Below are positions 33,313 to 44,334 of a DNA stretch of 64,000 bases, in pieces (position 1 is the stretch's first letter; every line of letters starts with the position of its first letter). Source of the DNA: Conchocele bisecta (Eukaryota; Mollusca; Bivalvia; Lucinida; Thyasiridae); NCBI GenBank assembly GCA_029237695.1, contig CM055265.1, forward strand, positions 72,207,912-72,271,911. Direction: 5' to 3'. The notes under the pieces are model-generated. The model worked only from the letters and a program-made list of their open reading frames with translations. It made no database searches and was not told the DNA's origin. The translations under genes and the position numbers were made by a program.

Positions 33313-33560
33313 CCCACCCCTTCCCCGTCGAAAATCTACAATACTCGAATAGTTGGATGACTTTTTTCGTGGCCTAGGTGTCAGGAAATCGCATCTGCGC
33401 CGATCTGGCATCTAAAAATGTCCTGGGGAAGGACCCCCAGACCCCCCTACTTTAAGATTTCGCGCTCGCCCCCGCGGAGGCCGACTTGTAATTAAGACCA
33501 CCCCCCCCCCCCCCCCACCCCCCCCCCCCCCCCCCCCCTGCAATTATTTATCCGCGCCTG
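33160..33560. mobile_element. hAT-like C-rich MITE, diverged copy
   Basis: Positions 33,325-33,560 match 12,975-13,190 (AAAATCTACAATACTCGAAT, ATCCGCGCCTG end). A homopolymer C tract of over 100 bp (33,198-33,311) occupies the left half, and a second tract lies at 33,499-33,538. The left terminus is obscured by a poly-G run. Confidence 0.6.
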
Positions 33561-33678
33561 GACAGTGTCAATATTTTTGCTCCAAACTGCGCCAGAACGC
33601 AGGAAAATGCGATGTACGCTCGTTCGATAATAATATACTAGTAGTCAAGTATTGCAAAATAGTTACTCCCCCAAACAC

Positions 33679-33722
<44 letters not shown>

Positions 33723-35121
33723 CCCGAGACATCCTGGATCTGCGCCTGCACTCCTGCTCATACCTTTTTGTTTACCATGCTTAGAGAAAGTAAATATTAA
33801 TTACATACATCTAATTAAACGACATCTGGTAATGTATTAAATGGTTTATTTCAAGAAGTTTCTGGCAGCTTAGAACCGTCGTCTGCGTTGTTCTGTTGTT
33901 GTTGTTGTTGTTCAGCATAGTGGTAGGTTCCAGTCGCTGATTTTTTTACTAATAGATGTTTCCTAGTCACTAGTAGGGAGCAGATGCCTGGATAGTGTAG
34001 CTGTTTGCAATAATAACAATAACAATTATAATAGGGCATGTGTCTAGTAACATAGGTAGGGATACGTCTTAGGGGATGAATAGCACTAGGGTTAGAGGTC
34101 AGCAGTCAACAGTGGCATTTCGTTTGGGTTTAGCCCAGTTATTAGTTACATTGGATTGGGGGTAAGCCCAAGGGGATGGATAGTACTAGGTTTAGAGAGG
34201 TTCGACTGTATGTGTCATGCCTATGGAATATGAGTAACAGAGGGATAAGTATATTAATAAAACAGTGAAAGTGAGTGGCTTAACGTCCCAGCAACTTTTT
34301 TTTAATATTATATTCGTACATGATTCGCAATAGTATTTCGCTTAAAAATATACAAAATATAAATCAATTAGTGGAGATTTAGAAGGAACTAATTTGTGAG
34401 GTGAAGAGTAGTTCCGGCACTGACCACTATGAACTCACGAGACGTCAATATGGAAAAACAATTTAAAGGTGCATGCCCACTCAGAAGGCACAACATGTTG
34501 TTTATATCAGAGACAACATCAGGCACATTTTCTTGCAAAATAAACATTCATTCACTATTACCCCACGCATTATTCTACATTTTATATCAGACGTAAATTT
34601 CCACATTGATATCAGGGGCGATAACAGTGGTTCCTTAACATGTTAACGGACATTGCTATTTATTCTCTGTATTTATCGTTTGATTTATTTTCTCTTTTTT
34701 TCTTTTGATGTGCAATGATCATACTTTATAATCTGTCGATAATATTATTTGTTCAGGTGACGCATTTAATTAGTATCAACAATTAAAAAATAGTATGCAT
34801 CATTTGCATATGAAAATAGCCTGATACCAACGCGAGTCACTATCAGTAAAATAAATATTACTAAATGATTATACCTGTACAGCGGGCACTCGTAATTTTT
34901 AGAACTGGTGGAATAGTGACACACATATACACTTATTGCATTCTTATAAAGAACAATGTGTGCCTACTGAGTGGGCGTGTACCTTTCAGGTCTTGCGTTG
35001 ATGACCTATATCAACCAATGGCACCATCTTCATTGGTCAGATTCAAACTAGAAGTGTGGCTGTAACAGGAGACAATGGGGCTTGTGGGATTTATGAACAG
35101 TGTAAATGGATTATAACATTG
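33561..35121. other. Non-coding, repeats of block A sequence
   Basis: A poly-C tract at 33,680-33,719 is followed by a GGATCTGCGCCTG end typical of the C-rich MITEs. Positions 33,750-34,200 match 13,810-14,290. TAACGTCCCAGCAAC near 34,282 is a SINE-like word. Positions 34,470-35,100 are unique AT-rich DNA. No gene. Confidence 0.55.
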
Positions 35122-35319
35122 TTAGAAGAAGTTAGAACCCACATAGTTGCGAACAGTAACTTTTGAAATCTACTCCCGTAGCGCCGGACGGTACGGGAGT
35201 AGATTGAAAAAGTTATTGTTCGCAACTAGGACCCACCAGTCTCAGAATAACAGGGGTACTGTGTTAGTATTTCCAGTCTGGATACCAATACTTTAGTGAA
35301 TATCGATATTGAATCCATG

Positions 35320-38300
35320 TAGGCGAGGAGCTACTTCTCACAAAGGCTATAATTAAGGAGTTCGCTCAACACCCCCCACATAAAAGGTTTGACCCGTGGA
35401 TTTGATAGATATATCATTGTGGATCATCGCTAGGTACAGTGTACGCCTGTCATGTGGTGCCATTTCAAAATATGCATATTTTCAAGATGGCGCCCAATTA
35501 CTTCAATAATATTTCTGTTGAAGCACACATACCAACGTAACGTTCTTTCAGGTGAACCTAATGGCAATAACATCATTGGTAGTTAGTTAAGAATGGTTAA
35601 TGATGGTGTTGATATCATTCTATGTCGTATAAATCCAATATGGCTGCTAAAAAATCCAAAATGGCCGCCATAGTATAGTAAAAAACACACATATAGTCAT
35701 TTACATCTGAATGTGTGAGTTAATCTCAAGGAATTAAGACATTTACCACATTGTCCACATTCCAACGTCCATTGACCTCGCCTGGGCCTTAGTCAGATTG
35801 TGTCCTACAACATTGTTCGTAGTCGAGACAGAAGCTGATTCAAGAGAGATACAACATGTTCCCAGCTGGAGTGGATTCAACACAATGATATTGTCGGATA
35901 TCCGCCGACAGGGACCTGTTCGGAAGGCTGGTTATTGTGGCTAAAACGAGATCTGTCAACCTGAAGGAGGTATTGAGCTATGAATTATCGGCTGTTCCAT
36001 ATTCACTGACACACAGGGATAGTACTATGAGAAAGACTGACAAGAGTGTGCTGATGAAGGTAGTGGAAAGCAAAGTTGAGGTAATGCCAAGGCTGCCCGT
36101 ATCTGAAAGTAGCGTTCCTACCGCTGTCATTGTTGATGGAATGGCTGTGTTGCACATGCTACAGTTTGGCGGAGCTGCGACATTTGGCGAATTGGGTAAA
36201 GTGTATTAGAATCACATAACAAAGGCGCTTGGTGTAAATGGGTGTAGACGAATTGATGTTGTGTTTGACAGTTATAGAGATATATCTATCAAAGCCGGTG
36301 AACGAGTGAAACGCGGATCCGTCTCTGAAGGTCATGAAATTCACATTCACAGCCCATCCACACCTGTACCATGCAGATGGAACAAGTACATTGCAAACGT
36401 GGATAATAAGAAGAATCTGTGTAACTTTCTGGCGCAAGTATTGTGCGACCTAGGTGTGGCGAATCTTGAAGAAGGTCATGAGCTAGTCATTGGTGGAGGC
36501 TTTGTTGACAATGAACAAGCAATCAGTGTGAAAAAGGGACAAACGGCTGAGATCGATGTGATGAAATGTGATCATGAAGAAGGTGATACAAGACTGCTAT
36601 TACACGCGGCGTATGATGCTTCTAGCTATTCACGAATAATAGTTAGCTCGCCAGATACGGATGTAATGGTGCTGTGTATTGCCCATTTCGATGAAATTGC
36701 CTGTGATCAACTCTGGTTTAAGACCGGTACTCGAGACAACCTCCGTTTCATTCCAATTCACATACTTCGTGAAGTACTTGGTGAAGATCTGTGTCACTCA
36801 CTTCTCGGGTTCCATGTTATAACAGGTTGCGACTCGATATCATCATTCTTTGGAAAGGGCAAGAAAATGGCATTTTCTGTCCTTGAAGACAATGATGATC
36901 TACAGCTGAGTTGCCAGAAGTTTGGTGAATGTGAAACTGTATCAGAAGAACTACTTGCATCCTGCGACAAATTCGTTTGTAAACTGTATTCGGGTTCTAC
37001 AAAGACAGGCATGGGTGTCAACGGGCTGCGATATTGGCTTTTCTGTCAGAAACGACAAACAAATGAAAATCTGCCCCCGACGTCTGATAGCCTCCGCCTT
37101 CATGTGGCCAGAGCGAATTACCAAGCATTGATTTGGACAAGGGCCCTTGTAGCGAAACAGGATCTTCCATCACATCTGGAGAGCGGCTGGGAGAACACGA
37201 CAGTTGGATTGAGGCCAGTCTTTATGGAAGCTGAACTGGCACCCAAAGGCCTAGTGGAGTTGACCTCCTGCAACTGCAAGAAATGGACTTATGTACTTGT
37301 CGGAGAAATGGGTTAGCGTGTATTGAACTGTGTGTCTGTATGGCAGATTAGACATGCCAAAATCCGAACAATGCAGAATGTGTTTCCGATGACGATGAAG
37401 ACTGATCATTTACCCTGATAATCATAGTGATAGGAATGTACAAAAAGTCAGAATATGTACTGGTGAAGCGTTAATTGAGACAGCGCATGCAAACATCTAC
37501 AAACTGACGATTCCATACAGTATAGCTCTAGACCATCATGCTCCTATTTTCCATTTAAGTATGTCATACACCGACTATTATAAGCATGCTTAGACAGTGT
37601 TTCAAAACATAGCAAACAGTACAAGCCCTGATGAGACTGCGCCGATGCACATGAAAATATCTGGCTATGCTGGATGCAAATGGCAATTTGTAGGTTTTCG
37701 TATGCGCTGACTCAATAATTTACCGATACAATTAGATATCCATGTTAATAACTATATCATGTTTCAAGGTTACACACAGCCTGTTTCATTTGCGTACAGC
37801 TACAAATGAGTGAATTAAAATTCCATTTAAACGACATTTTACTTGATATTTCCTTAAGAAAACAGCAAATAAATGTCATCGCATTGGAACGGTCATTGAG
37901 CAGTGTCACTCTCCGGAATGATACAATGGTAGTTGTGTTAACTCCTTGCACACTGGTGGTAAACATAACAGCATACACATCGGTAATATTTTTCTTGTTT
38001 GTCCCTGTCGTCTGATAACTAAATTATAATGAAATTCCAAGACATATTTTCAGGGAGAAATAAGAAAAATATTAGTTAATTGTCGTCTGCTATTTTCATT
38101 ACCATTGTGCAAAGACGTAAGCGTACGACGTAGGATCTTAAATTAATGTTAAAATCACAAATATAATAAAAATGTAAGAGCCAGCTTCATGAAAAGCAAG
38201 TTTTCAGTAAATTTATGGCGGCCATCTTGAAATTATTATTTCATGAAACGGCACCACATTACAACCGTACACTGTAGCCTAATATGTTACATAGGGTCCC

Positions 38301-38387
38301 AAGAATACAATAAAAGTGTCAAACCTTTTATGTGGGGGGGGGGGTGTTGAGCGAAAATATGTTTTTCATGGGCTAGCTGCCCGTCTA
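35320..38387. mobile_element. 3.07 kb TIR element encoding a FEN/XPG-like nuclease (Academ-like?)
   Basis: Left end TAGGCGAGGAGCTA, right end (inverted) TAGACGGGCAGCTA. A second matched block is CGCTCAACACCCCCCACATA (35,363 on) with its inverse at about 38,318-38,355. A third is GTGGTGCCATTTCA and CAAGATGG against 38,213-38,268, so the TIRs span about 180 bp. ATG is directly repeated at both borders (35,317-35,319 and 38,388-38,390). Block A has the uninterrupted site GAATCCATGAAGTGTGT at about 6107-6123. The only recognisable gene is the nuclease. Academ transposons are described as carrying XPG-type nucleases with 3-4 bp duplications, which would fit. No DDE transposase was found. Confidence 0.8.
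35907..37316 (+). pseudogene. FEN/XPG-like (PIN-fold) nuclease, one in-frame stop
   Basis: One frame runs from about 35,907 (DRDLFGRLVIVAKTRSVNLK) to 37,316, interrupted only by a TAG at 36,207-36,209. The sequence continues without a shift after the stop (ITKALGVNG, VVFDSYRD). The acidic positions of a FEN/XPG fold are visible: DGMAVLHML at the N-terminal side, HEEGDTRLLLHA, then SPDTDVMVLC, and HVITGCDSISSFFGKGKK, like the helix-turn region of flap nucleases. The C-terminal phrases LPPTSDSLRLHVARANYQ and SCNCKKW are typical of a large uncharacterised invertebrate family. No start codon is evident, so an upstream exon or a lost N-terminus is likely. If the stop is real the protein is split; readthrough or a sequencing error are alternatives. 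Confidence 0.7.
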
Positions 38388-38389
38388 AT

Positions 38390-38930
38390 GAAGTGTGTAT
38401 GGCTGATGAACACATTTGTTCACATCGCAATGTCATTGGTGTGAGTGTTTGTTTCTTTCCTGGGGTTTAACGGCCTATCGACAGCTAAGGTCATTTAAGG
38501 CCGGGTCAATGGCTTTAGCACTAAATCCCATGTATTACATGTACAAGTATATGTACGTGTTCAACCATGTCATTGGTACAAGTGTCTTCCGTGTGCAAAT
38601 AACAATATACAGGGATACTCATGTTCTAAGTTGGTACATACAGCGCATTTGTATTTTCAATTTGTATTCTGGGGCTCGTTTCACTAAACTTCGTACGAAT
38701 AAAATGGTCGTAAGTGCAAACTTATCATAGTCTACAAATTCACATTAACAATGTTGTATTGTAAACAAGTATTGGATTAACATTTATTGAGCATAGGCTG
38801 TGTTCAATAAATTTAAATACATCAATTGAAATTTCCAGACGATCCTAAATTTGCAATTACGAACATTTTAGTCGTACGAAGTTTAGTGAAACAGCCCCCA
38901 GGTCTATTGCTACGAAATGATTTTCTCAAG
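38390..38930. repeat. Block B copy of the SINE-like/fold-back repeat
   Basis: Nearly identical to 6110-6660. It resumes the block A alignment immediately after the nuclease element. Confidence 0.75.
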
Positions 38931-39115
38931 AGTATATACGACAAGCTAGGGAAAGAATAAATACGAATGACGGCTACTGGTTAGGGGCCCAAAGATATGT
39001 ATTTAAGAGTACTATTGCAAATGGTCTGACTATTGTTTTTTTTTTCGAAGCTCATGCGCAACACCGCAAGATGCAAGATTGCTATGCATATTTATCTAGC
39101 TAAGTAAACTTTGAG

Positions 39116-39304
39116 GGAGCAATAATTTATTTTTTCCCGAAATGCATTATTTGATGATTAAAAATATGCAGACATTATTACACTGAATTTATTACATTAT
39201 CACAGCCAGTTTTGCTGTGATAATGAAATAAATTCAGTATAATAACGTCTGCATACTTTTAATCATCAAATAATGCATTTCGGGAAAAAATAAATTATTA
39301 CTCC
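39116..39304. repeat. 189 bp near-perfect palindrome
   Basis: GGGAGCAATAATTTATTTTT through CAGCCAGTTTTGCTG and back to AATAAATTATTACTCC. The arms are about 90 bp with almost no mismatch. Block A has only a truncated version, so the hairpin was shortened or lengthened after duplication. Confidence 0.85.
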
Positions 39305-39699
39305 AGTATAATAACAGTATAATAAAAAATAATATATTTTTCCTTAAATTCTACCCTCAAAGTGTGCAAGATAAGTATAATTTGCAATGTTTGTGAACTA
39401 TGCTACAGTGAGGGCATAATAACTGCTACATTGTATGCTGGGGAATACACCTCCGTCACAGAAAATACAATAGAACATAAACTTGGACTTCAGATATTAC
39501 ATGAATGAACATGTATGCTTTTAATATATATACACGATAGCCTTAGGTGTGTGTACATGCATATGTCACGATGTATTACATGTATTTTATTATTGATATA
39601 GATGTTTTTATTTATGTCTTCTTCATTTTTCATTTTTATGTCTCTCTTCTATTCGTCATTTGTATTATGTTTCATTTCTTGATTTTATTTTGTATATTA

Positions 39700-40767
39700 T
39701 TATTTTACACCTCCGCAGTACAGCCTGGCGATCAGTGCAGCAGTAGGCCGTCTGTCGGGGCGGATGTCCAACATCTGCCGTGTGGCCATAAACAGTCGGT
39801 CGGCGATCCTATCGTCACGTATGTATGGCGCTGTATTTGTCGGCACTTCTAGTCGGTGGGTGGCGAGCGCCATCTGTCTCCTGTGGATGTCCCGCATGTC
39901 GTTGTCCCCGAATGGAACGGTCCCAGTAAGAAGTTCGTACACCAGACACCCGCAGGCCCACACGTCTACCGGTGCCATGGCCACTCCCCGGGGCCCGCCG
40001 CTCCGGAACCTCAGCACTTCAGGGGCCATGTATGCCGATGTGCCGACGAGCTTTTGGAGCAACCGTTGTTTTCCCATTGGATGCAGGAATCGTGTCGATA
40101 AGCCGAAGTCGGCCAGCTTGGGGGAGAACTGCCTGTCCAACAGGACGTTCGATGGCTTTATGTCGAGGTGGGCTATCCCTTGGGCGTGTATATAGCCCAG
40201 GCCGGCCACGACGCCCGCCGTCAAACAGAGCCTGGTCTGACTGGTCAGGCTGCCGGAGTCCAAGAGGGAGGCGATGTCAGTATGGACCAGCTCCATCACA
40301 AATCCCCCTCGGACGGGCGAGACGGCCTGGACGATGTTTGGGTGCTGGAGGTCTTTCATCAATATAAATTCATTCATCATTAGTCCGATCCAGGCCGCCT
40401 TCCTTGCCAGTTTTACAACAACTTTCGTGTCATCCTGGGTCGCGGTATACACTACTCCCTGGCCGCCGTAACCTATCAGGTCCCGGATGTTGTATGGCAT
40501 CATGGCCACCCCGGGACTGAACTGGCGTGATGAAGGTCCGCGGACGGAGTCTGGCCCTGCTGCCTCCTGGCTGTACGTTATCAGTACAGAGATGTCGTCG
40601 GCCTGGGAGGCGGGAATGTTGTCGTGGTATCCCTTGAACAGGGAAAGTCCGTTTACACGTCGGGGGCCAGGGACCGGGGCAGTGGTCGGCAGTAGGAGGG
40701 GCTTGAATCCGCACAGGGCGTTGATGCGGAGGACGTTGTCTTCCTGGGATCCTGGCGTGACGATTAT
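39700..40767 (-). CDS. Kinase copy 3, catalytic exon
   Basis: Open for 355 codons to the stop at 39,700. The upstream bases could add ten non-conserved residues, but a polypyrimidine-like stretch and TTTCAG directly precede ATAATCGTCACGCC. The exon start is therefore taken there. The same acceptor sequence exists in copies 1 and 2. Confidence 0.82.
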   Translation of the reverse strand: MIVTPGSQEDNVLRINALCGFKPLLLPTTAPVPGPRRVNGLSLFKGYHDNIPASQADDISVLITYSQEAAGPDSVRGPSSRQFSPGVAMMPYNIRDLIGYGGQGVVYTATQDDTKVVVKLARKAAWIGLMMNEFILMKDLQHPNIVQAVSPVRGGFVMELVHTDIASLLDSGSLTSQTRLCLTAGVVAGLGYIHAQGIAHLDIKPSNVLLDRQFSPKLADFGLSTRFLHPMGKQRLLQKLVGTSAYMAPEVLRFRSGGPRGVAMAPVDVWACGCLVYELLTGTVPFGDNDMRDIHRRQMALATHRLEVPTNTAPYIRDDRIADRLFMATRQMLDIRPDRRPTAALIARLYCGGVK

Positions 40768-41616
40768 CTGAAACCATACATGAATAATTATACCCACGGT
40801 AAATATATTATTTCTTTTGTTAGTCGTTTGTGAATATTTGATTTTATATTTTTACCAATGTCGAACAAATCCAGTATATGAGTCAATATAATAGTTTATG
40901 TTTGTGTGCTATTACATTCTAGGAAAATGACTGCACTGGCGTGTTTACTACATACTTGCCGTGTACGTACATTTCCACTATAGGTAGGTCGGTCTTCAAA
41001 CGACAATAATATATGCTATTCAAAATAGAACGAACCGGGTACCAGAGCGTGTCTTCTAAGTGTTTTCCATTTATCATTTCACTTATTAGTACAAGACCTT
41101 GGCGCGAATATTCGTCGTTTTCACATGTGGATATTGGCAGACCCTCGACGATTACAGCCCCATTCCATATTAGCATTGGTCAAGTACGAGTAACTTTTCC
41201 ACGTACCTGGGGGACGTTTCACGACTAAAATGTTCGTAAGTGCAAATTTATGATGGTCTGGAAATTTCAATTGATGGATTTACATTTATTAAGCATAGAA
41301 ATGTAAATCCAATACTCGTTTACAAGAAAACATTGTTAATGCGAAATTTACAGACTATCATACCCCCCGCCCCGCCCCCTGTACTTCACTTCTAGATTCG
41401 ATCGTTTACCTGTTTAAGTGGCTGGTCGCCGGCGCCGCCTGTGATGTCATTTGCCGGAAGAAAGTTGACCTTTCCGCCTGCCGATCTCTTCAACACAAGG
41501 TCGCTGTTGTGACGGCCAAACATTGCATTGGCCAGCCATCGCCGGAATCCACATCTACTTCTCTTCACGGTAGGTCCCTGTGCTGTGTCGCTCTTCGAAT
41601 CGATGCAAATTGACAT
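39700..41616 (-). CDS. Protein kinase-like gene, copy 3, intact two-exon model
   Basis: Exon 1 is 41,410-41,616 (69 codons, ATG at 41,616). It ends at a consensus donor, CAG|GTAAAC. The last exon is 39,700-40,767, after acceptor TTTCAG. Both junctions are phase 0, giving about 424 aa. Numbering from the last exon, residues 1-90 have no recognised domain. The kinase fold starts at GYGGQGVVY (99-107), with the lysine in VVVKL (119) and a likely helix-C Glu in MNEF (133). HLDIKPSNVLL follows (200-210), with HLD instead of HRD, then ADFGLS (219-224), MAPE (247-250) and DVWACGCLVYELLTG (268 on). The catalytic residues are present, so activity is plausible. Substrate unknown. Copies 1 and 2 are decayed duplicates. 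The exon 1 link is an inference that needs transcript support. Confidence 0.72.
41410..41616 (-). CDS. Kinase copy 3, probable exon 1
   Basis: Starts MSICIDSKSDTAQG and includes the basic stretch VKRSRCGFRRWLANAMFG. It ends in-frame at GACAACCACTTAAACAG-like donor context (AACAG|GTAAAC). CpG density is higher than in the surroundings. Absent from block A. Confidence 0.5.
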
Positions 41617-41728
41617 TGTTTACTGCGTTGTGAGACTTATTTTGTGAAATTTAGACTCTATGTATTCTTTGCTGCTTGCTGTTTGGAACTAGCTCTAGAA
41701 ATACGGCGACGCAACGTTGTTGCTAACC

Positions 41729-41766
41729 GACGTCACTCACATGACGTCGCATACCATGACGTTGCA
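41729..41766. promoter_or_regulatory. Cluster of TGACGTC (CRE-like) words upstream of kinase exon 1
   Basis: GACGTCAC, ATGACGTCG and ATGACGTTG lie within 38 bp, about 110-150 bp upstream of the proposed ATG on the minus strand. They match the ATF/CREB half-site consensus. The cluster is conserved in block A at 11,318-11,360 even though exon 1 is lost there. Function is inference. Confidence 0.4.
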
Positions 41767-41908
41767 GGAACATCGATGCGGATTAACAATGGAATAATAA
41801 TGATAGCGCGTAATGTGACAGGAGATTAAGAGTGTGCGATAACCAGAACGGTTAACACTGTTTCCATGTGTATCCGCATCATTCTTCGCTCCCTTATAGA
41901 CTACTTAA

Positions 41909-42148
41909 CCCTTTCTCCCCTAAGTAACTGGAATGGATTTTGACATGTTAATTCTGCAACCAATCCAATTGTCACAAAATAATTTTCAGACTAGTCCATT
42001 TATGAAAAGGGGGTGTTTTTTGTTTTCAAAAATATGAACATTACTTTCAAAAAGTGCAGATCCTGATGAGACGGCTCGTTACGAGCCGGCTCATCTGGAT
42101 CTGCACTGTTTGCATAAACCGATATAGCGGGCTTTCGGGTTCAAAGGG
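41909..42148. mobile_element. piggyBac-like MITE, complete
   Basis: Flanked by TTAA on both sides. The ends are CCCTTTCTCCCCTAAGTAAC and, inverted, CCCTTTGAACCCGAAAGC. The core is the hairpin GATCCTGATGAGACGGCTCG/CGAGCCGGCTCATCTGGATC. Relatives lie at 14,434 and 51,094. Confidence 0.8.
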
Positions 42149-42152
42149 TTAA

Positions 42153-43290
42153 ACTTAATTGTATTTGGACTGACCTCTCAGGGCAGCGTCCAAATACCTC
42201 ACAACAGCATGCTCCCGATGGCTCAGTTCATAGGCACGAGAAACTGAAAGAAATAAGACTTTCTCCGGATGTACATGTGCGATGAGCTATATTAGTTTTA
42301 AGTACACTAGTACTGGCACTGTTGTAATGGTGCCCCTCGGGCTCATCTCAACTTGTTTCTTACGACATCGAACGTTGACGTTCAAATGCGATAATTAGAC
42401 GACAAATGCATGATGATGAAAAAGTACCAGTCGCGATTTTACTAACAGTATTCATTGATTGTTTTTGTGAAACGTTTATTCGGAGGTACCATATCTGTGC
42501 CACGGTCTCTTTAAAGAGCTTTGACCGAGATAGTTCGTATTCTTGCATAGGTAAGGAGCAGTAACAGAGCAACATTTATTTGATTGTGTAAAAACTTCTA
42601 GACTAGTGTACGGTACCTTGTTCACACTTGTCAACAAAATGTGTTTGGCTGCCTACTTATTTAGAATATATGATAGTAAATCAGAGTTGCGTCCCCTAGA
42701 CCGTTGCAGCACAGTATATGGCTGATACGAATTATTTATTTATGTATTGGTGTTGACGACCTGTCAACACAGCAAATGTCATTCTAGGTCCGGTTAACGG
42801 AGTCGAACCCCCATATTTCGCATGTTATACGAATTAACATGCGAAGTATCGTGAATATCGGATATATTGTAATCGAACTAGAGAAAGTGAGCATGCAGAG
42901 GCTTACGGATACCCCCGGCCGCCGCTTGGACCGATAAACAAAAACGTTAACTCACATCTTACGGACGGACCTTCAACATAATTAGTATGCCGGGGGTATA
43001 GTTATCGCATGGATTGTCTACAGACAGACGGGCAGACAAGATGACAGCAAGACATTAGTGACACTGAACATATGAATGATGACAAATAATCATATGCCGT
43101 GTTAAGCCAATCGTAATTACAATAACAGATTATACTAAATCTCTAAAACGCAAACCTGACATGAATTATTTGTGGCTGTGACTGGAGAAATGGGGCTTGT
43201 GGGATTTGCGACCAGTGTAGCTCCTGATCAAATTGTACAGTCCTGTAGCATGACAACGATCTATATTGCTTGTTTCGTTGATGGGGTGGC
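42153..43290. other. Non-coding part of block B
   Basis: Matches block A (11,500-12,220, then 13,395 onward) and holds the empty ATTGTA site at about 42,866-42,872. No gene recognised. Confidence 0.55.
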
Positions 43291-43292
43291 GA

Positions 43293-43378
43293 ACAGTGTA
43301 GACCCTAATCAGACGGCGTGAATGCGCAGGTTGATCCACGGATTAACCTGCGCATTCGCGCCGTCAGATTAGGGTCGC
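43293..43378. repeat. Hairpin with GACCCTAATCAGACGGCG arms
   Basis: TAGACCCTAATCAGACGGCG and AATGCGCAGGTT are mirrored by AACCTGCGCATTCGCG and CCGTCAGATTAGGGTC. Confidence 0.85.
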
Positions 43379-44114
43379 AAAACCCATAAGCCCCATTTCT
43401 CCAGTCACAGCCACATTCACAGAGGCTACAGGAGTGTGCTATTTGATCAAAAACTACACTGGTCACAAATCTCATAAGCCCAGCCACAAATAAGCAGAAC
43501 AAACATTTCTCCGAGTCCGGTTTAGAGAGGTTCTACTGTATGTGTCGGGTCTACGCAATACGAGTATCAGTGGGATAAGTATACTCAAGGCCAAAAGAAA
43601 CTTTACAGTATATAAATGGTTGTAAACTTATAAATGGTTCGATATTTCGTGACCAAGTCTGTTTAAAAACCAGATGTAAAATGTTTTTTAATTCTGAAAC
43701 TACTGCACCAAAACATTGTGTTATAAAGAGATTGTGAAAAGACTTGTTATAGCATGAGAAGGCCAGCAGGGGAAATGCACGTTGCATGTGTGTGAGCAGC
43801 ATATTGCCAGAAAAGTGAAAATTGGTTAAAAATGTACAGAAATTTAATAAACCCATTCATCCCATCGACAAAAGTAGGATTTTTGGGCAGTTTCAACAAA
43901 ATCGAGCACTTGTTTTTATTTCTTTTATTAAAAGAGAGGAAATCCGATGAAAGAGGAAAATTCACATCACTGATGTCGAGAAATATACTCAAAGGAAACG
44001 AATAATACGAGATTTGGCCCAAGGTATGGTTTGTGGACGCCGCCGCCGCCCGAGGGTGTGCCATTAGCTCTTCTGCATTTTGTGTAGACGAGATACAAAC
44101 TACGCTGAATTAAA
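43379..44114. other. Intergenic, no gene recognised
   Basis: Contains scattered repeats of CATAAGCCCCATTTCTCCAG. No convincing frame. Confidence 0.5.
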
Positions 44115-44250
44115 TGTTGTCGTCTGCTGGAAATGTTTTATTTTCAATATTTCTCGACAAAAACCTGGTTTTGACAGCACATGATAATCGTCTCCACGGA
44201 GACGATTCTCATGTGATGTCAAAACCAGGTTTTTGTTAAGAATTAAAGCA
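44115..44250. mobile_element. Fold-back MITE, TTGTCGTCTGCTG end
   Basis: ACAAAAACCTGGTTTTGACA and CACATGATAATCGTCTCC are mirrored by GGAGACGATTCTCATGTG and TGTCAAAACCAGGTTTTTGT. A related copy lies in a PEPCK intron (48,270-48,465) with TCGTCTGCTG-type ends. Confidence 0.75.
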
Positions 44251-44334
44251 AAACTGAACAAGAGTGCAGAAGGTCACAATATACGCCCGTCGAGGCAAGG
44301 CCAGTCAACATGGGGAGATAACTCATCTTGACGT

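Larger units (their letters stand above)
35120..43260. repeat. Segmental duplication block B
   Basis: The second copy of block A, holding the intact kinase gene and the nuclease-bearing element 35,320-38,387. It lacks the 12,221-13,394 insertion, so the two blocks give reciprocal empty sites. Block B also keeps kinase exon 1, which block A lacks. Confidence 0.8.

Noticed and set aside
33115..33411. Gly- or Pro-rich frames at the second poly-C tract
   Set aside because: Same homopolymer artefact, inside a MITE.
39764..40383. Plus-strand frames opposite the kinase (also 4466-4678, 7769-8140)
   Set aside because: Shadows of the minus-strand kinase codons. They repeat in all three copies only because the DNA is duplicated.
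40919..41176. 85-residue minus-strand frame as an additional kinase exon
   Set aside because: No good splice sites. The flanking exons already join in phase 0 without it. The parts shared with 5592-5819 are explained by duplication. Left as intron.
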